Of a stretch of 64,000 bases of DNA, positions 46,917 through 56,700 are shown piece by piece. The stretch's first letter is position 1, and each line of letters opens with the position of its first letter. Where the stretch lies: assembly GCA_002716045.1 (NCBI GenBank), contig PAZC01000014.1, positions 36,750 to 100,749 of the forward strand, written 5' to 3'. The notes under the pieces are model-generated. The model had not been told where the DNA came from, searched no databases, and saw nothing but the letters and a program-made list of their open reading frames with translations. The translations under genes were made by a program, and so were the position numbers. This stretch comes from Opitutia bacterium (GTDB taxonomy: Bacteria; Verrucomicrobiota; Verrucomicrobiia; Opitutales; Seribacteraceae).

Positions 46917-47966
46917 TCAGATTCTCAAGAGCTTGCCATCGGAAATCGATTGGAGAGCCTTTTCATCGAGGAATTCTTGCAAAGACCAACGAAATGCAAT
47001 CGTACGATAACCTTGGCCTTTCTCACCCAGGCTTGCCTCGTGATCGGTGTAAGTTGCCGTGAGCAGAGTGCCGTCCTGGTCCAGCAATACAGTGGACGGG
47101 TAACCACAATCGGTCGCTTCATCCCCGAACTGATGGATGACCCATGGAGCCCGCCATGTTTCGCCATTATTCTGACTCAGTCTGGCTCCTATGCCCATCA
47201 GACCACGATTACGAATACCATAGGTCAAGAGCAGCAATCCTTCTCCCAGCTTAATTAGATCGCCCGGATGCTGCATAGGCAGGGTAAGCGGGCCTTGCTC
47301 AATCCAGGATGCGCCACTATCACGACTCTCGCAGAGCTTGAGATGATGATCCAAATGCGTGCGAGTGGCAGCCAAAAGCCTTCCGGGATCGACCTCCAGC
47401 AAGGTGGCCTCGTTGGAATCATCTTCGCCAAATTGAACGGAAATTGGCCAGGTTGCGCCATCATCCGATGAAAAAACAATCCATGTCTTGCTTGGGTTTC
47501 CTTTTCCTCCGGAACAATAACAGGAATAGGCGAGTCGGCCGTCGGAAAGCTCAATAATTCGGCCAAACGGAATTGCCCCGAGACAATGCTCAGGCACTTC
47601 GGGAACACAATTCGATTCCCAAGTCTGCCCTTCATCTGAGGAACGCGACAACCATTGGCCACCGAAACCAGTGAATTTGCCATCCTTCACGGAAAAACCA
47701 CTGGAAAAAGCCAGCAAGTCGCCATTTCCCGCAGCTCCCACGGCTAGATGCATCCGGTTGCCTTCAGCAGGATGCGTCGCAGGAGTTCCGCGAAATTCCC
47801 ATGTTCTTCCATCGGAACTTGCCGCGCAAGCGAGGTCACCCTCCTCCAAACCATGACTGGGTCGATTGAAATAGACACATAGCAATTCACCTTCAGGCAT
47901 CCTCGTAAGATTCGGCCAACCGCAGGCGTTTTCCGCCACAATGACAATTTCCTTGTCTTTGGTCAT
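46917..47966 (-). CDS. Sialidase-like (BNR/Asp-box) six-bladed propeller protein
   Basis: A 349-residue protein from ATG 47966, with a TTG at 47987 as an alternative. It has five Asp-box motifs of the form S-x-D-x-G-x-T-W: SSDGRTW, SSDEGQTW, SSDDGATW, SRDSGASW and SQNNGETW. Exo-alpha-sialidases and related propellers carry these boxes, but the catalytic Arg triad and Tyr/Glu cannot be located with confidence, so it could be a non-sialidase glycosidase. No signal peptide is evident, which is odd for a secreted sialidase and favours a cytoplasmic role. Upstream of the Gfo/Idh/MocA gene on the same strand. Confidence 0.82.
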   Translation of the reverse strand: MTKDKEIVIVAENACGWPNLTRMPEGELLCVYFNRPSHGLEEGDLACAASSDGRTWEFRGTPATHPAEGNRMHLAVGAAGNGDLLAFSSGFSVKDGKFTGFGGQWLSRSSDEGQTWESNCVPEVPEHCLGAIPFGRIIELSDGRLAYSCYCSGGKGNPSKTWIVFSSDDGATWPISVQFGEDDSNEATLLEVDPGRLLAATRTHLDHHLKLCESRDSGASWIEQGPLTLPMQHPGDLIKLGEGLLLLTYGIRNRGLMGIGARLSQNNGETWRAPWVIHQFGDEATDCGYPSTVLLDQDGTLLTATYTDHEASLGEKGQGYRTIAFRWSLQEFLDEKALQSISDGKLLRI

Positions 47967-48072
47967 CTCATCAAAACGAATACACAAGCCTTGTGAGTCA
48001 ACCCATGGCTTTAATGAAATTCAAGCATACAGGATCGTTTGGGGATTGCCCAATCTATAACACAATATTGAT
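47967..48072. promoter_or_regulatory. Divergent promoter region, sialidase-like and DUF1549/DUF1553 genes
   Basis: A short 106-base gap between outward-facing genes, AT-rich near 48050-48070. It must hold both promoters; no clear -10/-35 pair could be picked. Confidence 0.3.
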
Positions 48073-51000
48073 ATGTCTAAGTTCAAGGCCATGAAGTTAT
48101 CCCGAACATTGAACCCTGCGAGCATCGTCGCGGCTCTCATTTGCTCGACCCCGGTTGAATCGAAAGAAGGCATTGATTTCTTCGAAGCCAAGATTCGTCC
48201 GGTGCTGATTGAGCACTGCTACGAGTGCCACAATAGTTCAGGCAAAGCAAAGAGCAAGCTGGTCTTGGATTACAGGCAAGGCCTTTGGGACGGAGGCAGC
48301 GAAGGCCCATCCATTGTTCCAGGGAAACCCGATGAAAGTCTCCTTTTGCAAACCATGCGTCATGACTTCGAGGACCTGCGCATGCCCAAGAACGGACCCC
48401 GTCTAGAAAAACAGGTACTGGCCGATTTCACCAAATGGATTGAAATGGGTGCCCCCGATCCTCGAGACAAGCCGCCATCAGCCAAAGAACTGGCTGACAC
48501 CACTTCATGGGAAGCCGTCCGCGAACGGCGAAAGAAATGGTGGAGCTTTCAACCCATAAGCAAACCAAAGGTTCCCTCGCCCCGCGATGCAAATTGGTCA
48601 CAACATCCGGTAGACAAGTTTGTTCTATCCCGCTTGGAACAAAACGAACTTTCCCCCAATGAGGAAGTGGATGCTCTCACTCTTTTGAGGCGTCTAACCT
48701 TCTCCTTGACTGGTCTACCCCCCACCCCTGTTCAACAGGATGATTTTGCAAAAACCGCAGGAGAAAACGTTCAGGTTGCCACGGAAAAACTGGTGTCCGA
48801 ATTATTGGCTACTCCTCAGTTCGGGGAACGTTGGGCAAGACACTGGATGGATTGGGTGCGCTATGCGGACTCTCACGGTAGCGAGGGCGATCCCACCATT
48901 CCCAATGCCTACCGCTATCGCAATTATTTGATTCGGGCCCTAAACTCCGACGTGCCATACGACCAACTGGTACGCGAACACTTTGCGGGAGACCTGATCG
49001 CGAAGCCCCGAGTTGATGAGAAACTTGGATTGAATGAGTCTGCAATTGGTACAGCTAACCTGCGGTTTGTCCTGCATGGTTTTGCTCCAACAGACGCATT
49101 GGACGAGCACGTTCGTTTCACGGATGACCAAATCGACGTCTTGACCAAGACATTTCTTGGATTAACCGTATCTTGCGCCCGTTGCCATGACCACAAGTTC
49201 GATGCCATAAGCCAAAAGGATTACTATGCCCTCTTTGGCATACTTTCGAATGGCAGGCCTGCCCAACGGGTAATTGAGTCCCCGGAAAGGCTGGCAAAGA
49301 ACAAAACCGAGTTAATCAAGCTCAAGGGACGCATTCGTAACGAGTTGGCCAAAGCTTGGAAAACAACCGCTGCCGAACTTGCTGAAACTCTGCAAAAACC
49401 GCCATCCAAGAAATGGCAAGACGCCATCGGCGATGGAAACCCTCACAACCTATTTCGTACTTGGGCTAGACTGCGCAATGCAAAGAAGGAAAATTTCGCT
49501 CAGGCATGGGAAGTTCAACGCAAGGAATTCCAAGCAAGCAAGGATACTTTGAACAAGCGTCACTCCGGGACTTACCGGCAAAGTTGGCAACTAGGCGTGG
49601 AAAAAGATTATGCCAGATGGTCCCGTAGCGGCCCCGGCATGGGCGACAAACCAGCGCCCGCTGGTTCATTTCAAGTGCTAACCTCGGGAGACCGCATAAT
49701 CGACCGTATTCTGCCATCCGGGGCCTACACCCATCTTCTTTCCAGAAAACATAACGGAGCCCTGTCATCCCCCCGATTTAAGTTCGATGAAGGCAATGTC
49801 TGGATACGGGCCATGGGAGACAAGGGCACAACACTCCGTTACGTGGTTTGGAACTATCCTCGCCGAGGAACCGTTTATCCAAAAGGTTCCCCCGACCCCA
49901 ATCAGGAAAAATGGATCAACTGGAACACCAAGTACTGGTCAGGTGACGATGGTTATCTGGAAGCAACCACCAACCGAGACCATCCAGTCGAGGCAGGAGG
50001 AGGTACTACATCTTGGTTCGGTATAACCGAAGCAGCTTTGGTGTCACCTGGACAAAGTGCTCCTCGCGACGAGATCGCCGAAGTACTGGCCCTGCTTTTC
50101 ACTGGTGGAAAAATTCCAGCGTCGGCCCAAGAACTCGCCAATAAATATGCGCAAGCAATGGAACTGGCAATTGATGCTTGGGACAAAGACAAGGCGAGTG
50201 ACTCGCAAGCCAGGGCATTGAATTTCCTCGTAAGGAAAGGATTGCTTCCCACATCGATGAAGGAATTGCCCCAACTCGCGGAACTCGCAAAAGAATACCG
50301 GCGGCTGGAAAGCGAAGTGGTCTCGCCAAGACTGGCCCCAGGCATCCTCGACAACGAACCATTCGAGCAACCACTCTTCGTTCGAGGCAATCACAAGACC
50401 ATCGGGGACCCCGTGCCACGTCGCTTTCTGGAAGCCTTTGATGACACCCCTTATTCCAAGAATACAATTGGCAGGTTGGAATACGCGGAGGATATTTTGA
50501 ACCGTGACAATCCTTTCGCCGCGCGAGTCATCGTGAATCGCTTGTGGCACCATCTTTTCGGTCAAGGCATTGTGGCAACTACCGACAATTTCGGGCGACT
50601 CGGTGAAAAACCAAGCCATCCCGAACTCCTTGATTACTTAGCCTCCAAGCTGCGCGAGGACGGATGGTCGCTAAAGAAAATGATCACCTTTCTTGCCACC
50701 ACAAAAGCCTTTCGCTTGACCTCGAAACCATCCGGTCAGGCATCGGAAAAGGATCCCGACAACGCACTGCTGTCTCATGCCAATCTTAAGAGACTGGAAG
50801 CCGAACCCATTAGAGACGCTCTCCTCACCGCCTCCCAAAAAATTAATCTCGGTGGAGTGGCAGAAGGGGGATCAGTCGGCGGCAACACCACGCGAAGAGC
50901 CGTTTACAAACAAGTGAGACGAAATTCCCTAGACCCGTTCCTGACTGTTTTCGACGCACCCGTTCCAGCCACCACAAAGGGCAGGCGAGACGCCACCAAC

Positions 51001-52143
51001 GTACCTGCGCAATCACTTACCATGATGAATGATCCCTTCGTCATCGGAGCTGCTCGCGACCTCGCCAAGAATGTCGAAGGCACCACCGAGGCGGAACGGA
51101 TTTCCAACATGTTTCGCCTCGCTCTCGGCAGACCGGCCAGTGATCAGGAAACTGCCCGCGCCGAAGCTTTTATCAAAGGTGCTACAGAGGCCGAAGCCAA
51201 GCAGTTGTCCGAAAAAAAAGCAGTCCAAAAGGATCTTGATGAAAACACACGGAAATTAAGTGCAATCGTAGACCCCGCCCGTGCCAAAATCCTCGAGGGG
51301 AGGGAGTCGGGAAAAAGTGAAAAGCCAGTGGGTCCCAAACCTAACCTGCACTGGGACTTTAGCAGCGGTTGGAAGGACACTATCCTTGGCGTTGCAAGCC
51401 ATCCCAAAGCCGGTGCCAAAATAGAAAACGGTGTCCTTCTGGTTAATAGAGGTGGTTACGTAGTGACCGATGCAATTCCCTTGAACATCAGTGACAAGAC
51501 ATTGGAGGCATGGGTGAAACTGGACAACCTGGGGCAACGAGCGGGAGGAGTCATCACCATACAAACGCCTAACGGTTCGATATTCGATTCGATCGTCTAT
51601 GCGGAACAAGAAGGCAGACGCTGGATATCAGGGAGCAACGGCTTCAGGCGTACAAAATCTTTCGGTGGAAGCGAGGAAAAGGAAGCGGAAAAGGACTTCG
51701 TTCACCTCGCCATCACTTACCAAGGTGACGGAACCATCACAGGATACCGCAACGGACGTCCCTATGGGAAACCCTATAAGACGGGACGCTCCACTTTCCC
51801 AAGTGGGAAAAGTGTATTGACCTTCGGGATCCGTCATTTGCCAGCAAATCCCCAGCGAATGCTTGACGCCCGTATCAGGGAAGCCCGGCTTTACGATCGC
51901 GCCCTGAAACCGGATGAGGTGATGGCTTCGTTCGGAGGTTCATCCGACTATGTTTCACAACAAGAACTTGTCGCCGCCCTATCGCCGCAGCAACGGAAGG
52001 AAAAAGGAGTTCTCGAGAAACAAAGGGCCATACTCGAAAAGAAGCTCCAGGAATATGAATCCCAAGGCAACGTAACCGGAAGGGGTCTTCAGGACATCGC
52101 CTTGGCCCTGTTCAACATGAAGGAATTCATCTACTTGAAATAA
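48073..52143 (+). CDS. DUF1549/DUF1553 planctomycete-type cytochrome c protein with LamG domain
   Basis: A large exported protein of 1356 residues, PVC-specific. Order: hydrophobic export segment; cytochrome c domain (CYECH, Cys49-His53); DUF1549 (about 170-390, beginning WWSFQPISKPKVP, with FGERWARHWMDWVRYADSHG and LGLTVSCARCHDHKFDAI); a middle part of about 400 residues; DUF1553 (about 790-1060, DNFGRLGEKPSHPELLDYLA); a LamG/concanavalin-like domain (about 1090-1290, TLEAWVKLDN and FGIRHLP); a Lys/Glu-rich helical end. Its partner DUF1501 gene starts 3 bases after the stop. Periplasmic electron transfer and carbohydrate contact are inferred. Confidence 0.9.
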   Translation: MSKFKAMKLSRTLNPASIVAALICSTPVESKEGIDFFEAKIRPVLIEHCYECHNSSGKAKSKLVLDYRQGLWDGGSEGPSIVPGKPDESLLLQTMRHDFEDLRMPKNGPRLEKQVLADFTKWIEMGAPDPRDKPPSAKELADTTSWEAVRERRKKWWSFQPISKPKVPSPRDANWSQHPVDKFVLSRLEQNELSPNEEVDALTLLRRLTFSLTGLPPTPVQQDDFAKTAGENVQVATEKLVSELLATPQFGERWARHWMDWVRYADSHGSEGDPTIPNAYRYRNYLIRALNSDVPYDQLVREHFAGDLIAKPRVDEKLGLNESAIGTANLRFVLHGFAPTDALDEHVRFTDDQIDVLTKTFLGLTVSCARCHDHKFDAISQKDYYALFGILSNGRPAQRVIESPERLAKNKTELIKLKGRIRNELAKAWKTTAAELAETLQKPPSKKWQDAIGDGNPHNLFRTWARLRNAKKENFAQAWEVQRKEFQASKDTLNKRHSGTYRQSWQLGVEKDYARWSRSGPGMGDKPAPAGSFQVLTSGDRIIDRILPSGAYTHLLSRKHNGALSSPRFKFDEGNVWIRAMGDKGTTLRYVVWNYPRRGTVYPKGSPDPNQEKWINWNTKYWSGDDGYLEATTNRDHPVEAGGGTTSWFGITEAALVSPGQSAPRDEIAEVLALLFTGGKIPASAQELANKYAQAMELAIDAWDKDKASDSQARALNFLVRKGLLPTSMKELPQLAELAKEYRRLESEVVSPRLAPGILDNEPFEQPLFVRGNHKTIGDPVPRRFLEAFDDTPYSKNTIGRLEYAEDILNRDNPFAARVIVNRLWHHLFGQGIVATTDNFGRLGEKPSHPELLDYLASKLREDGWSLKKMITFLATTKAFRLTSKPSGQASEKDPDNALLSHANLKRLEAEPIRDALLTASQKINLGGVAEGGSVGGNTTRRAVYKQVRRNSLDPFLTVFDAPVPATTKGRRDATNVPAQSLTMMNDPFVIGAARDLAKNVEGTTEAERISNMFRLALGRPASDQETARAEAFIKGATEAEAKQLSEKKAVQKDLDENTRKLSAIVDPARAKILEGRESGKSEKPVGPKPNLHWDFSSGWKDTILGVASHPKAGAKIENGVLLVNRGGYVVTDAIPLNISDKTLEAWVKLDNLGQRAGGVITIQTPNGSIFDSIVYAEQEGRRWISGSNGFRRTKSFGGSEEKEAEKDFVHLAITYQGDGTITGYRNGRPYGKPYKTGRSTFPSGKSVLTFGIRHLPANPQRMLDARIREARLYDRALKPDEVMASFGGSSDYVSQQELVAALSPQQRKEKGVLEKQRAILEKKLQEYESQGNVTGRGLQDIALALFNMKEFIYLK

Positions 52144-52146
52144 GTC

Positions 52147-53547
52147 ATGCAAAACACCATCAGCCGTCGTAACATGCTGTCCCGTTGTTCCACGGGATTT
52201 GGACTTCTAGCCCTCCAAGGCCTGCTACAAAAGGAAGCCGGCCTTTTCGCCAAAAGCGCCAAGAAGAAAGCCAAAAGCGTGATCTTCTGCTATATGTCAG
52301 GCGGTGTATCGCAAGTGGATAGCTTCGATCCCAAGCCAACGCTCACAAAATTCGCTGGCAAACCCATGCCGGTAAAAGTCGAACGGACGCAATTCAATCA
52401 AAATGGCAACGTTTTTCCAAGCCCCTTCGAATTCAAACCTTATGGCAAGAGTGGTATTCCAGTAAGTTCCATGTTCCCTAAAATCGGGGAGATGGTGGAC
52501 GAGCTAGCTGTCATTCGCTCTATGACGAGCAAGGTGAACGAGCATGCCCAAGGCAACTATGCCTTTCACTCCGGATTCCCTTTCATGGGACATCCAAGTG
52601 CCGGAGCCTGGGTAAGCTATGGACTTGGTTCCGCGAACAAAAACTTGCCTGGATTTGTGGTCTTGCACAGCGGTGGTTCAGTCGCTCCACATGGTGGAGT
52701 GGGTCTCTACGGAAGCGGCTATTTGCCCGCTGCGCACCAAGGATCCATCCTCCAGGTAGACAAGTCCGAACCAGTTAAAAACGTGAAGCCGCGGGAAACA
52801 CTTATGGCCCAACGCAGCCGGCTGGGATTCGTCAATGGATTCGATCAAGATTTCCTCTCCCAAACAGGGAAAAATCCAGAGGTGGAAGCGGCTATCCGCA
52901 ATTACGAAACCGCCTACCGGATGCAATCCGCAGTTCCCGAATTGTGCGACCTAAGCGGAGAAACCGAGGCCACCAAGAAACTCTATGGCATCGATTCTCG
53001 TGACAAGCAAACGGCAGGATATGCCCGGCAATGCCTGCTCGCCCGAAGATTGGTTGAACGCGGCGTGCGCTTCGTCGAGCTCAGTTGCCTGAACGAAGGA
53101 ATCGGAGCCGGCAATGCCGCCAATCCCTGGGACCAACACGGTCAATTGGAAAAGGGACACAAGGCGATGGCCTATCAAGTGGATCAACCCATTGCAGGTC
53201 TTCTTAAAGACCTCAAGGCTCGTGGCTTGCTAGAGGAAACCATAGTTGTTTGGGGTGGTGAATTCGGGCGCACCCCGTTTACCCAAGGAAGCAACGGTCG
53301 AGACCACAATCCTTACGGCTATTCCGTCTGGTTAGCAGGCGGTGGAGTCAAAGGTGGAACCATCCACGGAGCAACGGATGAATTCGGTTATCGCGTCACC
53401 GAGAACAAATGCGATATCTATGACCTCTGGGCTACCGTGCTGCACCTCCTGGGACTCGATCACGAGCACCTCACTTTCCGCCACGGTGGACGCGATCTTC
53501 GCCTGACCGACGTTCACGGTGAGGTGATAAGTTCCATCGTAGCTTGA
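52147..53547 (+). CDS. DUF1501 protein, partner of the DUF1549/DUF1553 cytochrome protein
   Basis: A 466-residue DUF1501 member. The N-terminus carries [19 protein letters not shown], a twin-arginine-like export signal. Motifs are [64 protein letters not shown] and [18 protein letters not shown]. It is translationally coupled (3-base gap) to the cytochrome gene, the usual arrangement in PVC genomes, so the two probably form one periplasmic complex. A strong terminator follows. Activity not established; the fold is alkaline-phosphatase/sulfatase-like. Confidence 0.92.
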   Translation: MQNTISRRNMLSRCSTGFGLLALQGLLQKEAGLFAKSAKKKAKSVIFCYMSGGVSQVDSFDPKPTLTKFAGKPMPVKVERTQFNQNGNVFPSPFEFKPYGKSGIPVSSMFPKIGEMVDELAVIRSMTSKVNEHAQGNYAFHSGFPFMGHPSAGAWVSYGLGSANKNLPGFVVLHSGGSVAPHGGVGLYGSGYLPAAHQGSILQVDKSEPVKNVKPRETLMAQRSRLGFVNGFDQDFLSQTGKNPEVEAAIRNYETAYRMQSAVPELCDLSGETEATKKLYGIDSRDKQTAGYARQCLLARRLVERGVRFVELSCLNEGIGAGNAANPWDQHGQLEKGHKAMAYQVDQPIAGLLKDLKARGLLEETIVVWGGEFGRTPFTQGSNGRDHNPYGYSVWLAGGGVKGGTIHGATDEFGYRVTENKCDIYDLWATVLHLLGLDHEHLTFRHGGRDLRLTDVHGEVISSIVA

Positions 53548-53574
53548 TTTTAGGCTGAAACCTATCAATTAAGG

Positions 53575-53607
53575 AAAAAAGCCCGCCCGCTTCGAGCGGG
53601 CTTTTTT
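53575..53607 (+). terminator. Rho-independent terminator
   Basis: AAAAAAGCCCGC (53575-53586), a 9-base loop, then GCGGGCTTTTTT (53596-53607) form a perfect 12-bp stem ending in a T run. It lies 28 bases after the DUF1501 stop. It is symmetric and could also act on the other strand. Confidence 0.93.
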
Positions 53608-53799
53608 GTAGTTTGGGTAAACAATACCGAAGCCAAGGCAGGCAAAGCAGAAGATGACAAAAAAAAATGTCAATTTTCTAGGTTTTTGTTTAATACCTTG
53701 ATGATGAAGTAATAGGTTTACTCTCACGCACATGGGAGAAAATTACTTGCGACAACAGATTCAGAGAACATTCAGCAACTGCCTAGCCCACCAATTGTT
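53608..53799 (+). promoter_or_regulatory. Leader of the giant double-GH13 gene
   Basis: A 192-base AT-rich gap with no gene. TGACA (53655-53659) and TGTCA (53668-53672) form an inverted repeat around a poly-A spacer, followed by TTTTTGTTTAATACC, so an upstream operator and promoter are plausible. No ribosome-binding site precedes the start codon. Confidence 0.35.
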
Positions 53800-56700
53800 T
53801 TGAAGAGAAACTCTACGAAATTGATTGCTTGGCAGCGCATTCTCCTAGCCCTTGCCCTTGTATTGCCAGGCTCGTTGTCAGGAGAGGCAATGCTCCAATA
53901 TTTCAACACCAGTTGGACGGAAATAACGAGGCGGATGCCTGAATTGGCGGAAGCAGGATATAGTTCGCTTTGGTTGCCACCACCCACCAAGGGCAGTGGT
54001 GGTCTGTCCGTCGGATACGATCTTTGGGACCCTTTCGACCTGGGTGGCAAGGAGCAACGAGGCACATTCAACACGCGATATGGCACAGAGGCTGAACTTC
54101 ATCGCCTGATTGAAACGGCCCACAGATTCGGGATTCGGGTGTACTTCGACAACATCATGAATCATCGAGCCTTCGACGTGCCTGGATACAACGACTTCGC
54201 TCCACCCGACATATATCCCGGCATGCGACCGGAGGATTTTCACATTCGCCGGACAGAGGATGGTTATTACCGCAAGTGGGACAATGTAAGGGAATGGTGG
54301 AGTGAATGGCAGGTACAAAACCTGGGGCTTGCCGATTTGGTGGACATTGCCACCGAACCAGGAACAACAAATAAAAACTTTGGCGCATGGGAAGGTGCCA
54401 CCACGGAGAAAATCAAGTTTCTGCGGCATCCGGACAATCCAGAGTACTATTCGTACGATGCCAATGGAACCTATGTCGGGTTTGGCAAGAACAACGGTTT
54501 GACGAGCGAATATCTGTCACAACACGAAGCATTCTATTCCGAATACGTGGAAACTTACCTAAACCGAGCTGTGCGTTGGCTGATGGACCGCACCAAGGCA
54601 GACGGCTTGCGATTAGATGCGGTGAAACACATTCCCGCCGATTTCTTCGGAGCTACATATGGAGACGACCGTGATCGAAGCAATTACGGATATCTCGGGC
54701 AAGCACAGGAACAATTTAACCTGAGCCGGGGGTTTTCCGATTGGGGCAATCATCGCGACACCGTGTTCGACACCGAGCTTCCACGCGACGATGCCATGAT
54801 GTTCGGCGAACATCTGGGGGCGCCTCCAGGGGTGGAGGATTACATCAATTCCGGCATGCGGTTGCTAGACAATGACCTTAGGCATCACTTGAATAGCCAA
54901 CTTGGAAATCCATGGGGCACCTTGGCCGGCATGGATGCAGCAGGTAGTTATGGCTTCGCACCCGGATCTTCGGTCATGCATGCCCAAAGCCATGACAGTG
55001 AATATGCCGCCCGACGAGAACTGCAGCACGCCCTTTACCTGACGCGTGGTGGAATCGGAATCATCTATTCGGACGGCAACTACAAGGCAGGGATCCTCAA
55101 GGGAAGCGGGGGGGCTTTCCCGCGTCATGCAAACACCAACTTCCTCGGGCAATGGGGCGACAACCGCATTCCTAACCTACTCTACTTTCACGAACATTTT
55201 GCCCGTGGGTATCAAGTGGGCCGATGGAGCGATGGAGACGTGGTCATATACGAACGCGTGGACAAACGAGACAATCCTAACATGTCCGATGCAGCAGGCA
55301 CTGTTGGCTTGATAATGATTAATGACAATTACTCCAGCGGCCAGAATCGAGGTTTCACCACGGGGTTTCCCGCAGTGGGCGGAACGGACAACGACGCATA
55401 TCTCTACAATTACTCGTCCTACGGTGGAGGCTTTTACAAGTACGCCAGTCAATTGAACCAAGTGGTTATTCCCGCAGGCGGCTATTTCCTATTCTCATGG
55501 CGAAGTCCGGAATCATCGGATCTCTGGGAATTGGCAGGAGGTCACCCCTTGAGCATTATGCAGGATGGGAATCCAGTGGGAACAGTCTCAGTCAAAAGAA
55601 CCGACGGACCTGACGGTGATCCCGGCTTCAATCCCTATGGCGTGCCCGACGATGACACGAATGATTTCTCCTATTTCTGGAACGTGCCCAGGGTCACCAA
55701 CGGAACAAACCTAAAGTTCGTGGTGCGAGCCGATGGCTCGACTGAAAACGTTTTGCTCAAGCTTGACGGCGGGATAGACCTGAATGGGAACGGTCGGCGA
55801 GACAATGCTCCAGCCCTCTCCTCCGACGTTACTCTCGGATACGAGCAAATGAATTTCGTGGCTCGCCAAGGACCTGAAAAATTCGCGGCCCGGGACACCG
55901 GTCGCAATATGATCGGATCGGCTGGCGCGGAAACCTATTGGTGGCATGCCGACAATGAAACTTTTTCTACTGTTAATGGCGTGACCGGGCACGGTTCCTT
56001 TCCCAATGAAACCGCCCATTGGGTTTATCATGATCCGGAGCAAAACAACGACCAAGGCGTTAAACAGTTTAATATGGAAAACAACACAGCCACAATCTGG
56101 TTAAAGATCGGCTATCGGCTAGAGATCAACCAAGCACGCCTCTATTACACAACGGATGGAACCAATCCCGAGGGGGCTGGAGGACAAGGTCTAGGCGTAA
56201 CTCAATCCATCTCCTTCGCTTTTTCTCACTCTGATGAACAGGAGGCCACAGTGGATTGGTGGAAAGCAACGATCCAACTCCCTGAATCAGGAATTTTGAA
56301 GTACAAAATCGGCGTGTATCGCAACGAGTCAAACGGTGTGTCAGTAGCCAGTGTTTTCCCAAAAAACGAACCCTCCGTATCTCTGAAGAAAAAAATGCTC
56401 ACAATGTTTGAGTTAGATGGATTCAACGCGAAGACCATCGAATATTATCCTCACAATGACTGGGGAGACAAGGCAACCGGCCTAAAGGAAGGCTTCCATT
56501 ACCTCAAAGGGCGTGCTTTTCTGAGCCGTCTTGGACAGGCTCCCATCTACAACACCTTCACCCAAACTTTTTACTATGACACCAAGCGCCCCGAGGGTGA
56601 AGTAAGCTTTCCCGCGGCGGACGGAGAAGAATTGTTCGGTTCCGAATACGGGTTCGTGGTTCGCACCGATCCGAGTGTGACCGAGGTGTTCTTTAACATA

